From Thermohahella caldifontis (GTDB taxonomy: Bacteria; Pseudomonadota; Gammaproteobacteria; Pseudomonadales; Oleiphilaceae): a stretch of 64,000 bases of DNA. The stretch covers positions 1,860,001 through 1,924,000 of the forward strand of contig NZ_CP154858.1 in NCBI RefSeq assembly GCF_041153465.1. Direction: 5' to 3'. The notes beneath the pieces are model-generated. The model did not search any database. It saw only the letters and a program-made list of their open reading frames with translations, and was not told where the DNA came from. This document shows positions 52,859 through 61,955 of the stretch, in pieces. Each line of letters starts with the position of its first letter. Position 1 is the first letter of the stretch. Made by a program: the position numbers and the translations under genes.

Positions 52859-53467
52859 TCAGGAGGCGCCTTGCTCTGGCGAGTCCTCCGCCATGAGCAG
52901 GGCGACCACGGCTTCCTCGAGCGCATCGTTGTCGAAAGGCTTGGCCATCACCCGATCCGCGCCCCGCTCCAGGGCTTCGTCCAAGTGAGCCTGACTCATG
53001 CCGGACAGCACCAGTATCCGCGTGCGCGCAAACTGCGGTTCGGTCCGGATGAATTCCAGCACCTGATAACCATCCATGCCCGGCATGGCCAGATCCAGAA
53101 TCAGAAGATGCGGCATAAAGCCGGCCAGCTGCACACCGGCTTCAAAGCCGTCACAGGCGATCCGGATGTCATGGTCCAGGCGCTTGAGGCAGCGACGGAT
53201 GGCGTTGGCCATGGAGAGGTCATCATCCACGATCAGGATGCGCCGGGTGTCATGGTCGGCCAGTGCCAGATCCGCAAAGGCTTCCGGAACGGGCATGTCG
53301 TGCTCCTTGAGAAAGCGCACAAATTCACGCACCTCGATCCGGTTGTCACCCCGGCCGGGCAACTGAAAGGCACGCAGATAGCCGCGCTCGATCCAGCGCA
53401 GCACCGTTCGGAAACTGACCCCGCAATACTGGGCGACTTCGCCTGTCGTCAACGCTTCTTTCATCAT
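52859..53467 (-). CDS. HTH (excisionase/MerR-like) plus receiver-domain protein
   Basis: This 202-residue protein has an N-terminal helix-turn-helix of the HTH_17 type (ALTTGEVAQYCGVSFRTVLRWIERGYLRAFQLPGRGDNRI, about residues 5-60), then a full CheY-like receiver (about 75-190) with IVDDD, the phosphoacceptor in LLILDLAMPGMDG, LVLSGMS and AKPF. Placing the DNA-binding domain before the receiver is the reverse of most response regulators. It presumably binds DNA according to phosphorylation state. No histidine kinase is adjacent. Confidence 0.9.
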   Translation of the reverse strand: MMKEALTTGEVAQYCGVSFRTVLRWIERGYLRAFQLPGRGDNRIEVREFVRFLKEHDMPVPEAFADLALADHDTRRILIVDDDLSMANAIRRCLKRLDHDIRIACDGFEAGVQLAGFMPHLLILDLAMPGMDGYQVLEFIRTEPQFARTRILVLSGMSQAHLDEALERGADRVMAKPFDNDALEEAVVALLMAEDSPEQGAS

Positions 53468-53549
53468 CCCGGCCTCCGGACAATCACCCTAACTATAGAC
53501 GGGATTGTCCGGAATGCCAGAATATTTTACACAGTCGATCCGTTAAGAA

Positions 53550-54149
53550 TCAGCCGCCGGCACCCCATTGCAGGAGCAGCATTTCAATATCCTTGTGCCC
53601 CCCCTTCTGGGCGGCTTCCAGGGGTGTCCCGGCGGCGCTGTGGAAATGCACGTCGGCGCCGGCTTCAAGCAGCACCTGAACCATCAGCATGGCACCACTT
53701 TCTGCAGCCTGCATGAGCACGGAGCGGCCTTCGGCCACCGCATTCACGTCTGCGCCGGCGCGAATGAGCGCCTTGGCCGCCGTCAGCTGGCCCCGTGAAA
53801 CGGCCTTCATCAGCGGCGTCACGCCGCCCGGGCCCGGGGCATCAATGCGCGCACCGGCCGCCAGCAGCGCCTTGACCAGCACCGCATCCCCTTTTTCTGC
53901 GGCCAGATGCAGGGGCGACCAGGGCATCTTTTCAGTGGTGGCATTCGGATCGGCCTGTCCGGACAGCAGCGCCAGTGCCGTGGCCCGGTCACCTGCGGCA
54001 ATCGCTGCCTGAAGCGGGGTCATGGTCTGAGTCTGCTGCGCGGAGGTCTGCGCAGCTTGCGCAGCCGTATCCGGCTTGCCTGCGCCCGTGGCGGCACATC
54101 CGGCGAGGAGGGAAAGGGCCAATGCCCCTGTCAGAAGGTATCCGGTCAT
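53550..54149 (-). CDS. Ankyrin-repeat lipoprotein
   Basis: This 199-residue protein has a lipobox (LSLLAGC, Cys about residue 17), an Ala/Gln/Thr-rich linker, and then four ankyrin repeats (about residues 48-195), for example WSPLHLAAEKGDAVLVKALLAAGA, VTPLMKAVSRGQLTAAKALIRAGADVN and RSVLMQAAESGAMLMVQVLLEAGADVH. It is a protein-protein interaction module tethered to the envelope. The start is set by the signal peptide; a Met 11 codons upstream is in frame. Role unknown. Confidence 0.9.
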   Translation of the reverse strand: MTGYLLTGALALSLLAGCAATGAGKPDTAAQAAQTSAQQTQTMTPLQAAIAAGDRATALALLSGQADPNATTEKMPWSPLHLAAEKGDAVLVKALLAAGARIDAPGPGGVTPLMKAVSRGQLTAAKALIRAGADVNAVAEGRSVLMQAAESGAMLMVQVLLEAGADVHFHSAAGTPLEAAQKGGHKDIEMLLLQWGAGG

Positions 54150-54260
54150 GATCTGCGTCCCTGTTTGCTGTTTTCGGGGCATTGTTCACCCATCCTCATG
54201 CGCTGTAAAGGACACCGGTAACATTTCATGCAATTGACCGGCAAGCGACACCAGACCCCT

Positions 54261-54290
54261 GACCGGTATGCGCTGACTGCCATACCGGTC
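54261..54290. promoter_or_regulatory. Perfect 10-bp inverted repeat
   Basis: GACCGGTATG and CATACCGGTC flank a 10-base loop in the gap between the host-attachment-family gene and the ankyrin lipoprotein gene, both on the minus strand. No T-run follows in either direction, so it could be a factor-assisted terminator or an operator. Confidence 0.45.
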
Positions 54291-54301
54291 TTGACGTCAT
54301 C

Positions 54302-54772
54302 TTACAGAATTTCGGGTAACGCGGCACGGATCGCCTCCGCATCCTGTGCCGTCAGATCCTTGTCGATTTCACCGGCCAGGCGCTGCCGGATGGCATCCGT
54401 ATAGTGCTTGCGCAGATATCCCAGAAAAACCGGGGTGGCGATCACATAGAGTTTCTCGTAGGCATCCTCCAATGCGCCCTGATGCAAGCGTTCCGCCAGC
54501 TCACGAGCAAAGGACTCTTCCACCGCATCCTTGGGATCCGTCGGCGGCTCCATGCCATGCCTCCCCTGCCCTGCACTGTCAAATACACGGCCAGGCGCAT
54601 CCGTCACCAGATCCCGGCCATGCTTCCTGGCTTCCGGGTTGATCTGCACTTCTTCTTTCTCGAATGCGCCGCGCCCCGTCTTCCCCACCAGAATGCGGGC
54701 TTTAGCGCCATCGGCCACGACTACCCAGACAGGAAAACGGGGAACAGGAATGGGTTTGACTGCTGTACTCAT
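54302..54772 (-). CDS. Host attachment family protein (PF10116-like)
   Basis: This 156-residue soluble protein has the family pattern WVVVADGAKARILV near the N-terminus, GRDLVTDAPGRVFDSAGQGRHGMEPPTDPKDAVEESFARELAERL in the centre and LYVIATPVFLGYLRKHYT towards the end. Homologues are annotated as required for attachment to host cells, after an Agrobacterium gene, but occur widely in non-pathogens and have an eRF1-like fold. The start at MSTAVKP has GGAG seven bases upstream. It is divergent from the helicase gene. Confidence 0.88.
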   Translation of the reverse strand: MSTAVKPIPVPRFPVWVVVADGAKARILVGKTGRGAFEKEEVQINPEARKHGRDLVTDAPGRVFDSAGQGRHGMEPPTDPKDAVEESFARELAERLHQGALEDAYEKLYVIATPVFLGYLRKHYTDAIRQRLAGEIDKDLTAQDAEAIRAALPEIL

Positions 54773-54973
54773 GATGACACTCCTTTGTTGATTTGTCAGA
54801 TGACTCACCTGCTTCAGGAATGGGGGCGATCCGGAACGCCATCAAGGGCTGGGGCGAACAATTTCTTCTGTCGTACTTTGCCGTCACGGGGAGGCTTGCC
54901 GTGCGTTTGTTTCTGACAACCGGATCGGAACATGTCATGCAATTTGGCGGGGCTGCCTTTACAATAGCGCCCC

Positions 54974-57217
54974 ATGAAACTGACGGACGAACAGCGCGCC
55001 ATTGTCGAGGCGGACTTCGAGCATGCGGTCATCACCGCCGTGGCAGGTAGTGGCAAGACCACCACACTGGCCCATCGCATCTGCTCCCTGCTGGACCGGG
55101 GACACGACCCCCGGCGCATCCTCATCCTCATGTTCAACCGGGCCGCACAGCAGGATTTTGCCGCCCGCCTGCACAAGGTCTCCGGCGGGCGCCATGACCG
55201 GTTACCGGAAGTCCGGACCTACCATGCCATGGGCCTGCGCCTTTACCAGCGCCTGATGCGCGAGGGCGCACTGCCGGTCTATGAGGGCGAACCCCTGTCG
55301 GACAAGGCGTTGCACCTGCAACTCATGTACGCCTTGCAGGCCCACCTGCCCGAGCACCTGCAGACGGAGTTTCGCCGCAACCGCAAGGAGTTCATTGAGC
55401 TGGCGGCGCTGTTTCATGATCTGGTGAAATCCACACTGCAACCGCCCGCCGAGGTTCTGGCCAGCATGGACGTGCCCGACGACCGCACTTTCCTGCTGCG
55501 GGTGCTGCAGCATTTTGAGCAGTGGCGCCTCTCCAACCGGCGTATCACCTTTGCCGACATGCTCTATCAGCCCGTGAAGGCCATTCATGAGCAGCCCGAT
55601 CTGCTGGCCCTGGTCACCAACAAGATGGACATGATTCTGGTGGATGAGTATCAGGACACCAACGATATCCAGCACCGGCTGCTCAAGGCCATTGCCGGAC
55701 ACCGGGCCCGGGTGACCGTGGTCGGCGATCCGGATCAGACCATCTATGAATTCCGGGGCGCGGAACCGGCATTCATCCTCAATCGCTTTGGCGAAGAGTT
55801 CGAAAGCCCGCGGCAATTCACCCTCAGCTACAGCTTCCGTTACGGTCACCGCAGCGCCCTGCTGGCCAACCATCTCATCACCCACAACCGGGGCCGGCGG
55901 GATGTGCTCTGCCGCGCCCACCCGGGCAATCCGGACACCCGGATTCATGTGCTGCGGCCGCGGGATGAAGCCGGCGCGCTGGTACAGCAATGCAAGGCCC
56001 TGCTGGCCGATGGCTGCAACCCGGAAGAGATCGCCATTCTGGTGCGCACCTGGTCCCAGACGGTGCCCATTGAACTGGCCCTGCTGGCTGCCCGGGTCCC
56101 CTACCGGATTCCTGCCGGCAAGGGCGCCCTGAACAACCGGGATGTGGCCAACCTCCTGTATCTGGTGGAAATGCTGGCCGGCGTCTGGCCCACCTTGCCG
56201 GAAGCGGCCCGTCTGGAACGCTGGCGCAGCCTGCTGGCCTTCATGCGGCCGGGTCTGAAAAACGAGCACTGCGAACAACTGGCCCACCAGCTGGCACCGC
56301 TGAACGAAGGTTGGGGAGATGCCCTGCTGGACGCGGTGGATGAGCGCCTGCACCCCCTGCAGCGCAAGAAACTGCGCGAAACCGCCACGGCACTGACCCT
56401 GCTGGCACACAGCCGCGAACCCGTCTGGGTGGCCCTGCGCCGCTTCATGCACGACTGCGATCTGTTCAACCGGCTGACCGACAGCGCTCTGACCTATGAT
56501 GCGGCCGACGAGCAGATCGAAAACCTGCTGGGTCTGCTGCGTTATCTGAGAACCCTGGAGCTGGATGCGCCGGGCATCCTGGCACACTTTGCGCAGCTCA
56601 GGGAACAGGCCGGCCACCCGTCCCGGACCGGAATTCAGCTCTGCACCATTCACCGCACCAAGGGACTGGAGTGGCCGGTGGTCATGCTGCCCGGATTTAC
56701 CGACCGCTTCTACCCCTACAGCCCGAGACAGAGCGAACCCGATGCCTCCGCACTGGAGAGCGAGCGGCGCCTGGCTTACGTGGGCATCACCCGCGCCCGG
56801 GATGCCCTATACCTTTATACCGTGCCTGAAAACGGCAGTAGCGAAGCGCGCCCCAGCCCCTTCCTGGCCGAGATGGAAGCCGCCCTCAGTGACTGGATCG
56901 GTCAACATCTGCACCACACTCCGGAGAATACCGCGCTCGAACCCACCCGTCGCCTGACGCCGGTTGCCCGTCGTTATCTGATGCAACTGGGACGAACCTT
57001 TACGGAACCGCCGCCTCCTGCCGGGGAGAGCACAGAGGCCGGCTGGCTGGGTGCCCGGGTCCGTCACCCGCTGCTCGGCAAGGGTGTGGTCACTGCCGAG
57101 CTGGACGATGCGCGGACGGTACAGTTCGAAACCGGCGAGGCCATGAACTTCAGCCTGCGCTCCTGGCATCTGTTTTTTGTGCGGGTGACGGAAGACAGCG
57201 CCGGGACGCTGCACTGA
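54974..57217 (+). CDS. UvrD/Rep-family ATP-dependent DNA helicase
   Basis: This 747-residue superfamily 1 helicase is distinct from the uvrD at 4.3-6.5 kb. It has Walker A AVAGSGKTTTLA (about residues 26-37), MFNRAAQQDFAARL in place of the FTNKAA motif, DEYQDTND, GDPDQTIYEFRGAEP, TIHRTKGLEWPVVMLPG and ESERRLAYVGITRARDALYL. The tail GARVRHPLLGKGVVTAE is a Tudor-like module like that of UvrD. It may act in repair or in processing mobile DNA. It precedes the T6SS effector by 86 bases but is probably unrelated to it. Confidence 0.93.
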   Translation: MKLTDEQRAIVEADFEHAVITAVAGSGKTTTLAHRICSLLDRGHDPRRILILMFNRAAQQDFAARLHKVSGGRHDRLPEVRTYHAMGLRLYQRLMREGALPVYEGEPLSDKALHLQLMYALQAHLPEHLQTEFRRNRKEFIELAALFHDLVKSTLQPPAEVLASMDVPDDRTFLLRVLQHFEQWRLSNRRITFADMLYQPVKAIHEQPDLLALVTNKMDMILVDEYQDTNDIQHRLLKAIAGHRARVTVVGDPDQTIYEFRGAEPAFILNRFGEEFESPRQFTLSYSFRYGHRSALLANHLITHNRGRRDVLCRAHPGNPDTRIHVLRPRDEAGALVQQCKALLADGCNPEEIAILVRTWSQTVPIELALLAARVPYRIPAGKGALNNRDVANLLYLVEMLAGVWPTLPEAARLERWRSLLAFMRPGLKNEHCEQLAHQLAPLNEGWGDALLDAVDERLHPLQRKKLRETATALTLLAHSREPVWVALRRFMHDCDLFNRLTDSALTYDAADEQIENLLGLLRYLRTLELDAPGILAHFAQLREQAGHPSRTGIQLCTIHRTKGLEWPVVMLPGFTDRFYPYSPRQSEPDASALESERRLAYVGITRARDALYLYTVPENGSSEARPSPFLAEMEAALSDWIGQHLHHTPENTALEPTRRLTPVARRYLMQLGRTFTEPPPPAGESTEAGWLGARVRHPLLGKGVVTAELDDARTVQFETGEAMNFSLRSWHLFFVRVTEDSAGTLH

Positions 57218-57303
57218 GCCAAAGCCTGCGCCTTGACCCGCAACTCGATAAGCTGATTAAATACTGAGCCAACACGGATGTGTATTTTTCATGGAGTGAA
57301 GCG

Positions 57304-59490
57304 ATGGGCAAGAAAATCGTCCGGGTGGGCGATTACCACCAGTGTCCCCTGTGGGACGGCAAGACACCCCACGTTGGCGGTCCGGTTCTCGACGGTATCC
57401 CCAATGTGCTCATCAATGGCAAACCCGTTGCCGTGGTCGGCTCCCGCGCACAGTGCAACGGCGGTGTGGATACCATTGTTTCGGGGGATCCGCGCCTGCT
57501 GATCAATGGCCTGCCCGTAGCGGTGGAGGGCTCGCCCACTGCACATGGCGGGCTGGTTGTCGAGGCCAGTGGCAATGTCGGTACCGGTGGAAGCCTCCGG
57601 CTGCCCAATCAGGAGGCCCTTCGTGCGGAGTGGGAAAACGCACTGGCCGCACTCGGTGATCACCATCCTGCGGCGGACGCCATCCGCCAGTGCCTGAGTT
57701 ATCTGGGCCCCAAATCTGAAAGCCTGACCGACTACCCGCCCGTGGCCATGATGGAGCCCGGCAAAATCCTGCCGGACCCTTACCCGCCTGAAGGCCAGGC
57801 ACACCTCAAGCCGGTCAATCCAGCCAATTCGCCTCGTCTCTCCGGAATGGCCGCCAAAGGAGAGACAGCGCCCACAGAAGACCGTGAAGGGGATAACAAG
57901 ACCGGGGACGGTGAGCCCAAGCGTGTTGTGATCAACGCCGGATTTTTCTTTGACGGCACGGCCAACAACCGCTTCAACACAGAGGATGCCGCTCCGAACA
58001 GGCCGGATTTTCTCAGTGTCAGGCGCCGGTTCGGCAATGACGCCAGAGCCGCATGGGAATCCGACGACATCAGGCACTGGCGGGAAGGGATCGGTAAACG
58101 CGGCCGCAGTTATGGTAATGACTATACCAACATTGCCAAGCTGCAGCGGTTGTATTTTGATGCGATCCAAAACAAGGATCGTGAAAAGCTCATCGGGCTA
58201 TCAATCTATATTGAAGGCATCGGCACCATCCCCCACGACAAGGACAGACAGCTGGGCCTGGCTACCGGACTGGGCGAAACCGGCGTGATCGCCAAGGCAA
58301 TGCGTGCGCGGGAAGAATATATCAAGCGTTTGAATCAGATTAAAAATGAACTGAACAGCGACTATGAACTCATCGTGGATGTCTTCGGCTTCAGCCGGGG
58401 CGCGGCAGCAGCCCGCCACTTCGTCAACATGCTGGCAGATGACAAGCAGCGACTGCAGGCGGGGCAGACCACGATGGATCACTACCCGTCCGACAGCTTT
58501 CTCAGACCCGTTCTGGAGGCCCGCCTGCCCGTTCCGGAATCCATCACAATCCGCTTTCTGGGCCTTTATGACACAGTTCCTGCCGTTGCCAACGTCCCCG
58601 ATGGAGATCTCTCACCCCATGATGACGATAACCACCCGGTGCGCCTGCAAGTACGCCCGGAGCATGTCGGTTACGCGGTACAGTTCTGTGCTGCCGACGA
58701 GTTCCGCTATAACTTCTCATTGACCAGCCTGCCTGATGCAAACGGCAATCTGGCACCCAACTGTCGCGAGTATGTGCTGCCCGGAGCCCACTCTGACATC
58801 GGAGGCGCCTACCATCATCATGACATTGACGCCGTCTGGCTCATGCCGGATGTGACCGTGCCTGACATCCGGGGACCACAGGATCAGGCACCCTATGATC
58901 GCACCCCCGAATATCTTGAGCGAAAGGCCCTGATGGAAAGACTGGTCAGGGAGGGCTGGTGTGATGACAGGGATATCGTCCTTGAGGTCAGGCCGCTTCC
59001 GGGTGCCCCGGAAAATGGCGTGCATGAGGCCACGACCGTCGAGCCGGACGGAACAGTTCGCAAGCGGACACTGATCGGCACCCGGCGTCAGTACCGCCTG
59101 AAGCAAAGAATGTATCGCTTCGTCCACGGCGACTATGCACGCATTTCCCTGTACCTCATGCACGAGGCAGCACAGATCCAGGGTGTGCCGTTCATGGATC
59201 TGGAAAAACCCAGCCTGCATACAGACGTTAACAATCCCGATGCAGTGCCTTATCAGGATTCCAGAAAACTGAATGGAACGCGACTCTCGGGCGTGCTTAC
59301 TGTGTTCTGGAAGCAACTGAGAATGCAGATGAGGGTGGGCAACCCTTGCACGTTCGATGACAATCAGCTCCTTTCCCTGCGCAGGCACTGGCTGCACTAC
59401 TCGGCCAACTGGGAACCCGTTTACAGCATTATCCACCCCAATGCACCAGTCGTTTCCACAAAAAAACGTGCGGTATACCCCAATGCCTGA
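57304..59490 (+). CDS. tle1: Type VI secretion effector: PAAR domain fused to DUF2235 (Tle1-like) phospholipase
   Basis: This 728-residue protein has a PAAR spike tip at residues about 1-90 (IVRVGDYHQCPLWDG, HVGGPV, VLINGKPVAVVGSRAQC, DTIVSGDPRLLINGLPVA), a linker, and a DUF2235 alpha/beta hydrolase from about 205. The nucleophile motif is GFSRG (Ser364), with FLGLYDTV (Asp423) and LPGAHSDIGG (His496) as likely triad partners. Tle1 proteins hydrolyse phospholipids in the periplasm of rival cells after delivery on the VgrG tip. The start at 57304 is set by GGAG seven bases upstream. No VgrG or T6SS structural gene is present, so this is an orphan island. The stop overlaps the first immunity gene by 8 bases. 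Confidence 0.93.
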   Translation: MGKKIVRVGDYHQCPLWDGKTPHVGGPVLDGIPNVLINGKPVAVVGSRAQCNGGVDTIVSGDPRLLINGLPVAVEGSPTAHGGLVVEASGNVGTGGSLRLPNQEALRAEWENALAALGDHHPAADAIRQCLSYLGPKSESLTDYPPVAMMEPGKILPDPYPPEGQAHLKPVNPANSPRLSGMAAKGETAPTEDREGDNKTGDGEPKRVVINAGFFFDGTANNRFNTEDAAPNRPDFLSVRRRFGNDARAAWESDDIRHWREGIGKRGRSYGNDYTNIAKLQRLYFDAIQNKDREKLIGLSIYIEGIGTIPHDKDRQLGLATGLGETGVIAKAMRAREEYIKRLNQIKNELNSDYELIVDVFGFSRGAAAARHFVNMLADDKQRLQAGQTTMDHYPSDSFLRPVLEARLPVPESITIRFLGLYDTVPAVANVPDGDLSPHDDDNHPVRLQVRPEHVGYAVQFCAADEFRYNFSLTSLPDANGNLAPNCREYVLPGAHSDIGGAYHHHDIDAVWLMPDVTVPDIRGPQDQAPYDRTPEYLERKALMERLVREGWCDDRDIVLEVRPLPGAPENGVHEATTVEPDGTVRKRTLIGTRRQYRLKQRMYRFVHGDYARISLYLMHEAAQIQGVPFMDLEKPSLHTDVNNPDAVPYQDSRKLNGTRLSGVLTVFWKQLRMQMRVGNPCTFDDNQLLSLRRHWLHYSANWEPVYSIIHPNAPVVSTKKRAVYPNA

Positions 59491-60301
59491 CTTCAGAAAA
59501 ATACCCGGCCTGCTGGCCAGCATCTGTATCAGCCTCGTCCTGTCTGCCTGTGCCACGGCCCGGGATCCGAACGGCTATGCCTATCCGGCAGACTTCACCG
59601 ACTACTCGGTCAACGTGGGTGTGCCGTTTCATTATGAGGTCAGTATCGGCAGCATCACCACCTGGTGGAAAGATGGCAGCATTGCCGGTGGCAAGCCCAT
59701 TGGAAGCCGAATGAATGGCTGGGTCATGGGCGGCACCGCCGGCATCATGGACGGCCCGGTTCCGGATATTGTTGATTTCAAATATCAGGCGCTGTACGAG
59801 GAGAAAATCTACCACATCCGCTTCGAAATCCCGCCCCATGTCAAGCGGGTGATGTACGAAAAGTTTTACACCCGCTGGCCGGAGGATGGCCCTCTGACGC
59901 CCCATTACCGGAACAACATCAGTTTTGGCATCATGCCCGGCGGGCGTTACGTGGTCTGGATCGCTTATCTCAGGGATGATGCCATCGAGATTGCCCGCGG
60001 GCAGGCGGAGTTCATCGAAACGACCCCGTATTACGAAGCCTTCCGTGAAGGCCGGCATGGACACGCAATCCGGCTCAACGGGTTGCATCCGGAGTGGACA
60101 CCGGAACACTGGACGGCGTATGACAATATTCTGACAGGCCACTTCTGGGAGCAAAACCGATACCCGGACAACCGTGATTACTGGATGCCCCCGAAACTGG
60201 AAGAGCTGCCGCCGGAGGCCTGGAAGCAGGGTGACATGACCCCGTGGCGCAAGCGCCCACCGGAAGTACAGGTGCCGCCAGGTATTTTCAGATATGAATG
60301 A
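59483..60301 (+). CDS. Tle1 immunity lipoprotein, copy 1 (DUF2931-like)
   Basis: This 272-residue lipoprotein has a signal with lipobox LVLSAC (Cys about residue 21), so it acts in the periplasm, where a self-delivered phospholipase must be neutralised. It starts inside the effector (ATGCCTGA), so it is co-translated with it. Segment A (about residue 95) is the VPDIVDFKYQALYEEKIYHI type. Segment B is the FYTRWPEDGPLTPHYRNN...AYLRDD type. The third site reads GQAEF. The start differs from later copies (MPDF instead of MRLIVSDF). The immunity role is inferred from position and localisation. Confidence 0.88.
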   Translation: MPDFRKIPGLLASICISLVLSACATARDPNGYAYPADFTDYSVNVGVPFHYEVSIGSITTWWKDGSIAGGKPIGSRMNGWVMGGTAGIMDGPVPDIVDFKYQALYEEKIYHIRFEIPPHVKRVMYEKFYTRWPEDGPLTPHYRNNISFGIMPGGRYVVWIAYLRDDAIEIARGQAEFIETTPYYEAFREGRHGHAIRLNGLHPEWTPEHWTAYDNILTGHFWEQNRYPDNRDYWMPPKLEELPPEAWKQGDMTPWRKRPPEVQVPPGIFRYE

Positions 60302-61128
60302 GATTGATTGTGTCTGACTTCAGAAAAATACCCGGCCTGCTGGCCAGCATCTGTATCAGCCTCGTCCTGTCTGCCTGCGCCACGGCCCGGGATCCGAACG
60401 GCTATGCCTATCCGGCAGACTTCACCGACTACTCGGTCAACGTGGGTGTGCCGTTTCATTATGAGGTCAGTATCGGCAGCATCACCACCTGGTGGAAAGA
60501 TGGCAGCATTGCCGGTGGCAAGCCCATCGGAAGCCGAATGAATGGCTGGGTCATGGGCGGCACCGCCGGCATCATGGACGGCCCGGTTCCGGATATTGTT
60601 GATTTCAAATATCAGGCGCTGTACGAGGAGAAAATCTACCACATCCGCTTCGAAATCCCGCCCCATGTCAAGCGGGTGATGTACGAAAAATTCTTTATTC
60701 GCAGGCCAGCCAATGGCCCCCTGCTGCCACGCTATCGCCGGGTTATCAGTTTTGGCATCATGCCCGGCGGGCGTTATGTGGTGTGGATCGAGTCACGCAG
60801 AGCGGATGCCATCGAGATTGCCCGCGGGCAGGCCGGGTTCATCGAAACGACTCCGTATTACGAAGCCTTCCGTGAAGGCCGGCACGGACGTGCAATCCGG
60901 CTCAACGGGCTGCATCCGGAGTGGACACCGGAACACTGGACGGCGTATGACAATATTCTGACAGGCCACTTCTGGGAGCAAAACCGATACCCGGACAACC
61001 GCGATTACTGGATGCCCCCGAAACTGGAAGAACTGCCGCCGGAGGCCTGGAAGCAGGGTGACATGACCCCGTGGCGCAAGCGCCCACCGGAAGTACAGGT
61101 GCCGCCAGGTATTTTCAGATATGAATGA
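60298..61128 (+). CDS. Tle1 immunity lipoprotein, copy 2 (DUF2931-like)
   Basis: This 276-residue tandem duplicate starts at ATG in an ATGA overlap with copy 1; the GTG at 60310 is an alternative start. It is identical to copy 1 through the signal, lipobox and segment A (VPDIVDFKYQALYEEKIYHI). It then switches to the second form of segment B (FFIRRPANGPLLPRYRRV...ESRRAD) and reads GQAGF and RHGRAI further on. The rest is nearly identical, including WTPEHWTAYDNILTGHFWEQ. Confidence 0.88.
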   Translation: MRLIVSDFRKIPGLLASICISLVLSACATARDPNGYAYPADFTDYSVNVGVPFHYEVSIGSITTWWKDGSIAGGKPIGSRMNGWVMGGTAGIMDGPVPDIVDFKYQALYEEKIYHIRFEIPPHVKRVMYEKFFIRRPANGPLLPRYRRVISFGIMPGGRYVVWIESRRADAIEIARGQAGFIETTPYYEAFREGRHGRAIRLNGLHPEWTPEHWTAYDNILTGHFWEQNRYPDNRDYWMPPKLEELPPEAWKQGDMTPWRKRPPEVQVPPGIFRYE

Positions 61129-61955
61129 GATTGATTGTGTCTGACTTCAGAAAAATACCCGGCCTGCTGGCCAGCATCTGTATCAGCCTCGTCCTGTCTG
61201 CCTGTGCCACGGCCCGGGATCCGAACGGCTATGCCTATCCGGCAGACTTCACCGACTACTCGGTCAACGTGGGTGTGCCGTTTCATTATGAGGTCAGTAT
61301 CGGCAGCATCACCACCTGGTGGAAAGATGGCAGCATTGCCGGTGGCAAGCCCATCGGAAGCCGAATGAATGGCTGGGTCATGGGCGGCACCGCCGGCATC
61401 ATGGACGGCCCCATTCCGGATATTGTCGACTTCACCTACACCGCATTGTATGAAGAAAGACGCTACCATGTCCGCTTCGAAATCCCGCCCCATGTCAAGC
61501 GGGTGATGTACGAAAAGTTTTACACCCGCTGGCCGGAGGATGGCCCTCTGACGCCCCATTACCGGAACAACATCAGTTTTGGCATCATGCCCGGCGGGCG
61601 TTACGTGGTCTGGATCGCTTATCTCAGGGATGATGCCATCGAGATTGCCCGCGGACAGGCCGGGTTCATCGAAACGACTCCGTATTACGAAGCCTTCCGT
61701 GAAGGCCGGCATGGACACGCAATCCGGCTCAACGGGTTGCATCCGGAGTGGACACCGGAACACTGGACGGCGTATGACAATATTCTGACAGGCCACTTCT
61801 GGGAGCAAAACCGATACCCGGACAACCGTGATTACTGGATGCCCCCGAAACTGGAAGAGCTGCCGCCGGAGGCCTGGAAGCAGGGTGACATGACCCCGTG
61901 GCGCAAGCGCCCACCGGAAGTACAGGTGCCGCCTGGCATTTTCAGATATGAATGA
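61125..61955 (+). CDS. Tle1 immunity lipoprotein, copy 3 (DUF2931-like)
   Basis: A 276-residue tandem duplicate in ATGA overlap with copy 2. It carries the alternative segment A (IPDIVDFTYTALYEERRYHV) combined with the copy 1 form of segment B (FYTRWPEDGPLTPHYRNN...AYLRDD), then GQAGF and RHGHAI. Lipobox and C-terminus are as in the other copies. The alternative segment A is closer to the orphan lipoprotein at 49.6 kb in its IPDIVDF and YHVRFE positions. Confidence 0.88.
   Translation: MRLIVSDFRKIPGLLASICISLVLSACATARDPNGYAYPADFTDYSVNVGVPFHYEVSIGSITTWWKDGSIAGGKPIGSRMNGWVMGGTAGIMDGPIPDIVDFTYTALYEERRYHVRFEIPPHVKRVMYEKFYTRWPEDGPLTPHYRNNISFGIMPGGRYVVWIAYLRDDAIEIARGQAGFIETTPYYEAFREGRHGHAIRLNGLHPEWTPEHWTAYDNILTGHFWEQNRYPDNRDYWMPPKLEELPPEAWKQGDMTPWRKRPPEVQVPPGIFRYE

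Noticed and set aside
54974..57217. Helicase as part of a defence system with the neighbouring genes
   Set aside because: It is a plain UvrD/Rep helicase with a UvrD-type tail. No nuclease, methylase or other defence partner is adjacent, and the effector gene behind it has its own conserved upstream region.
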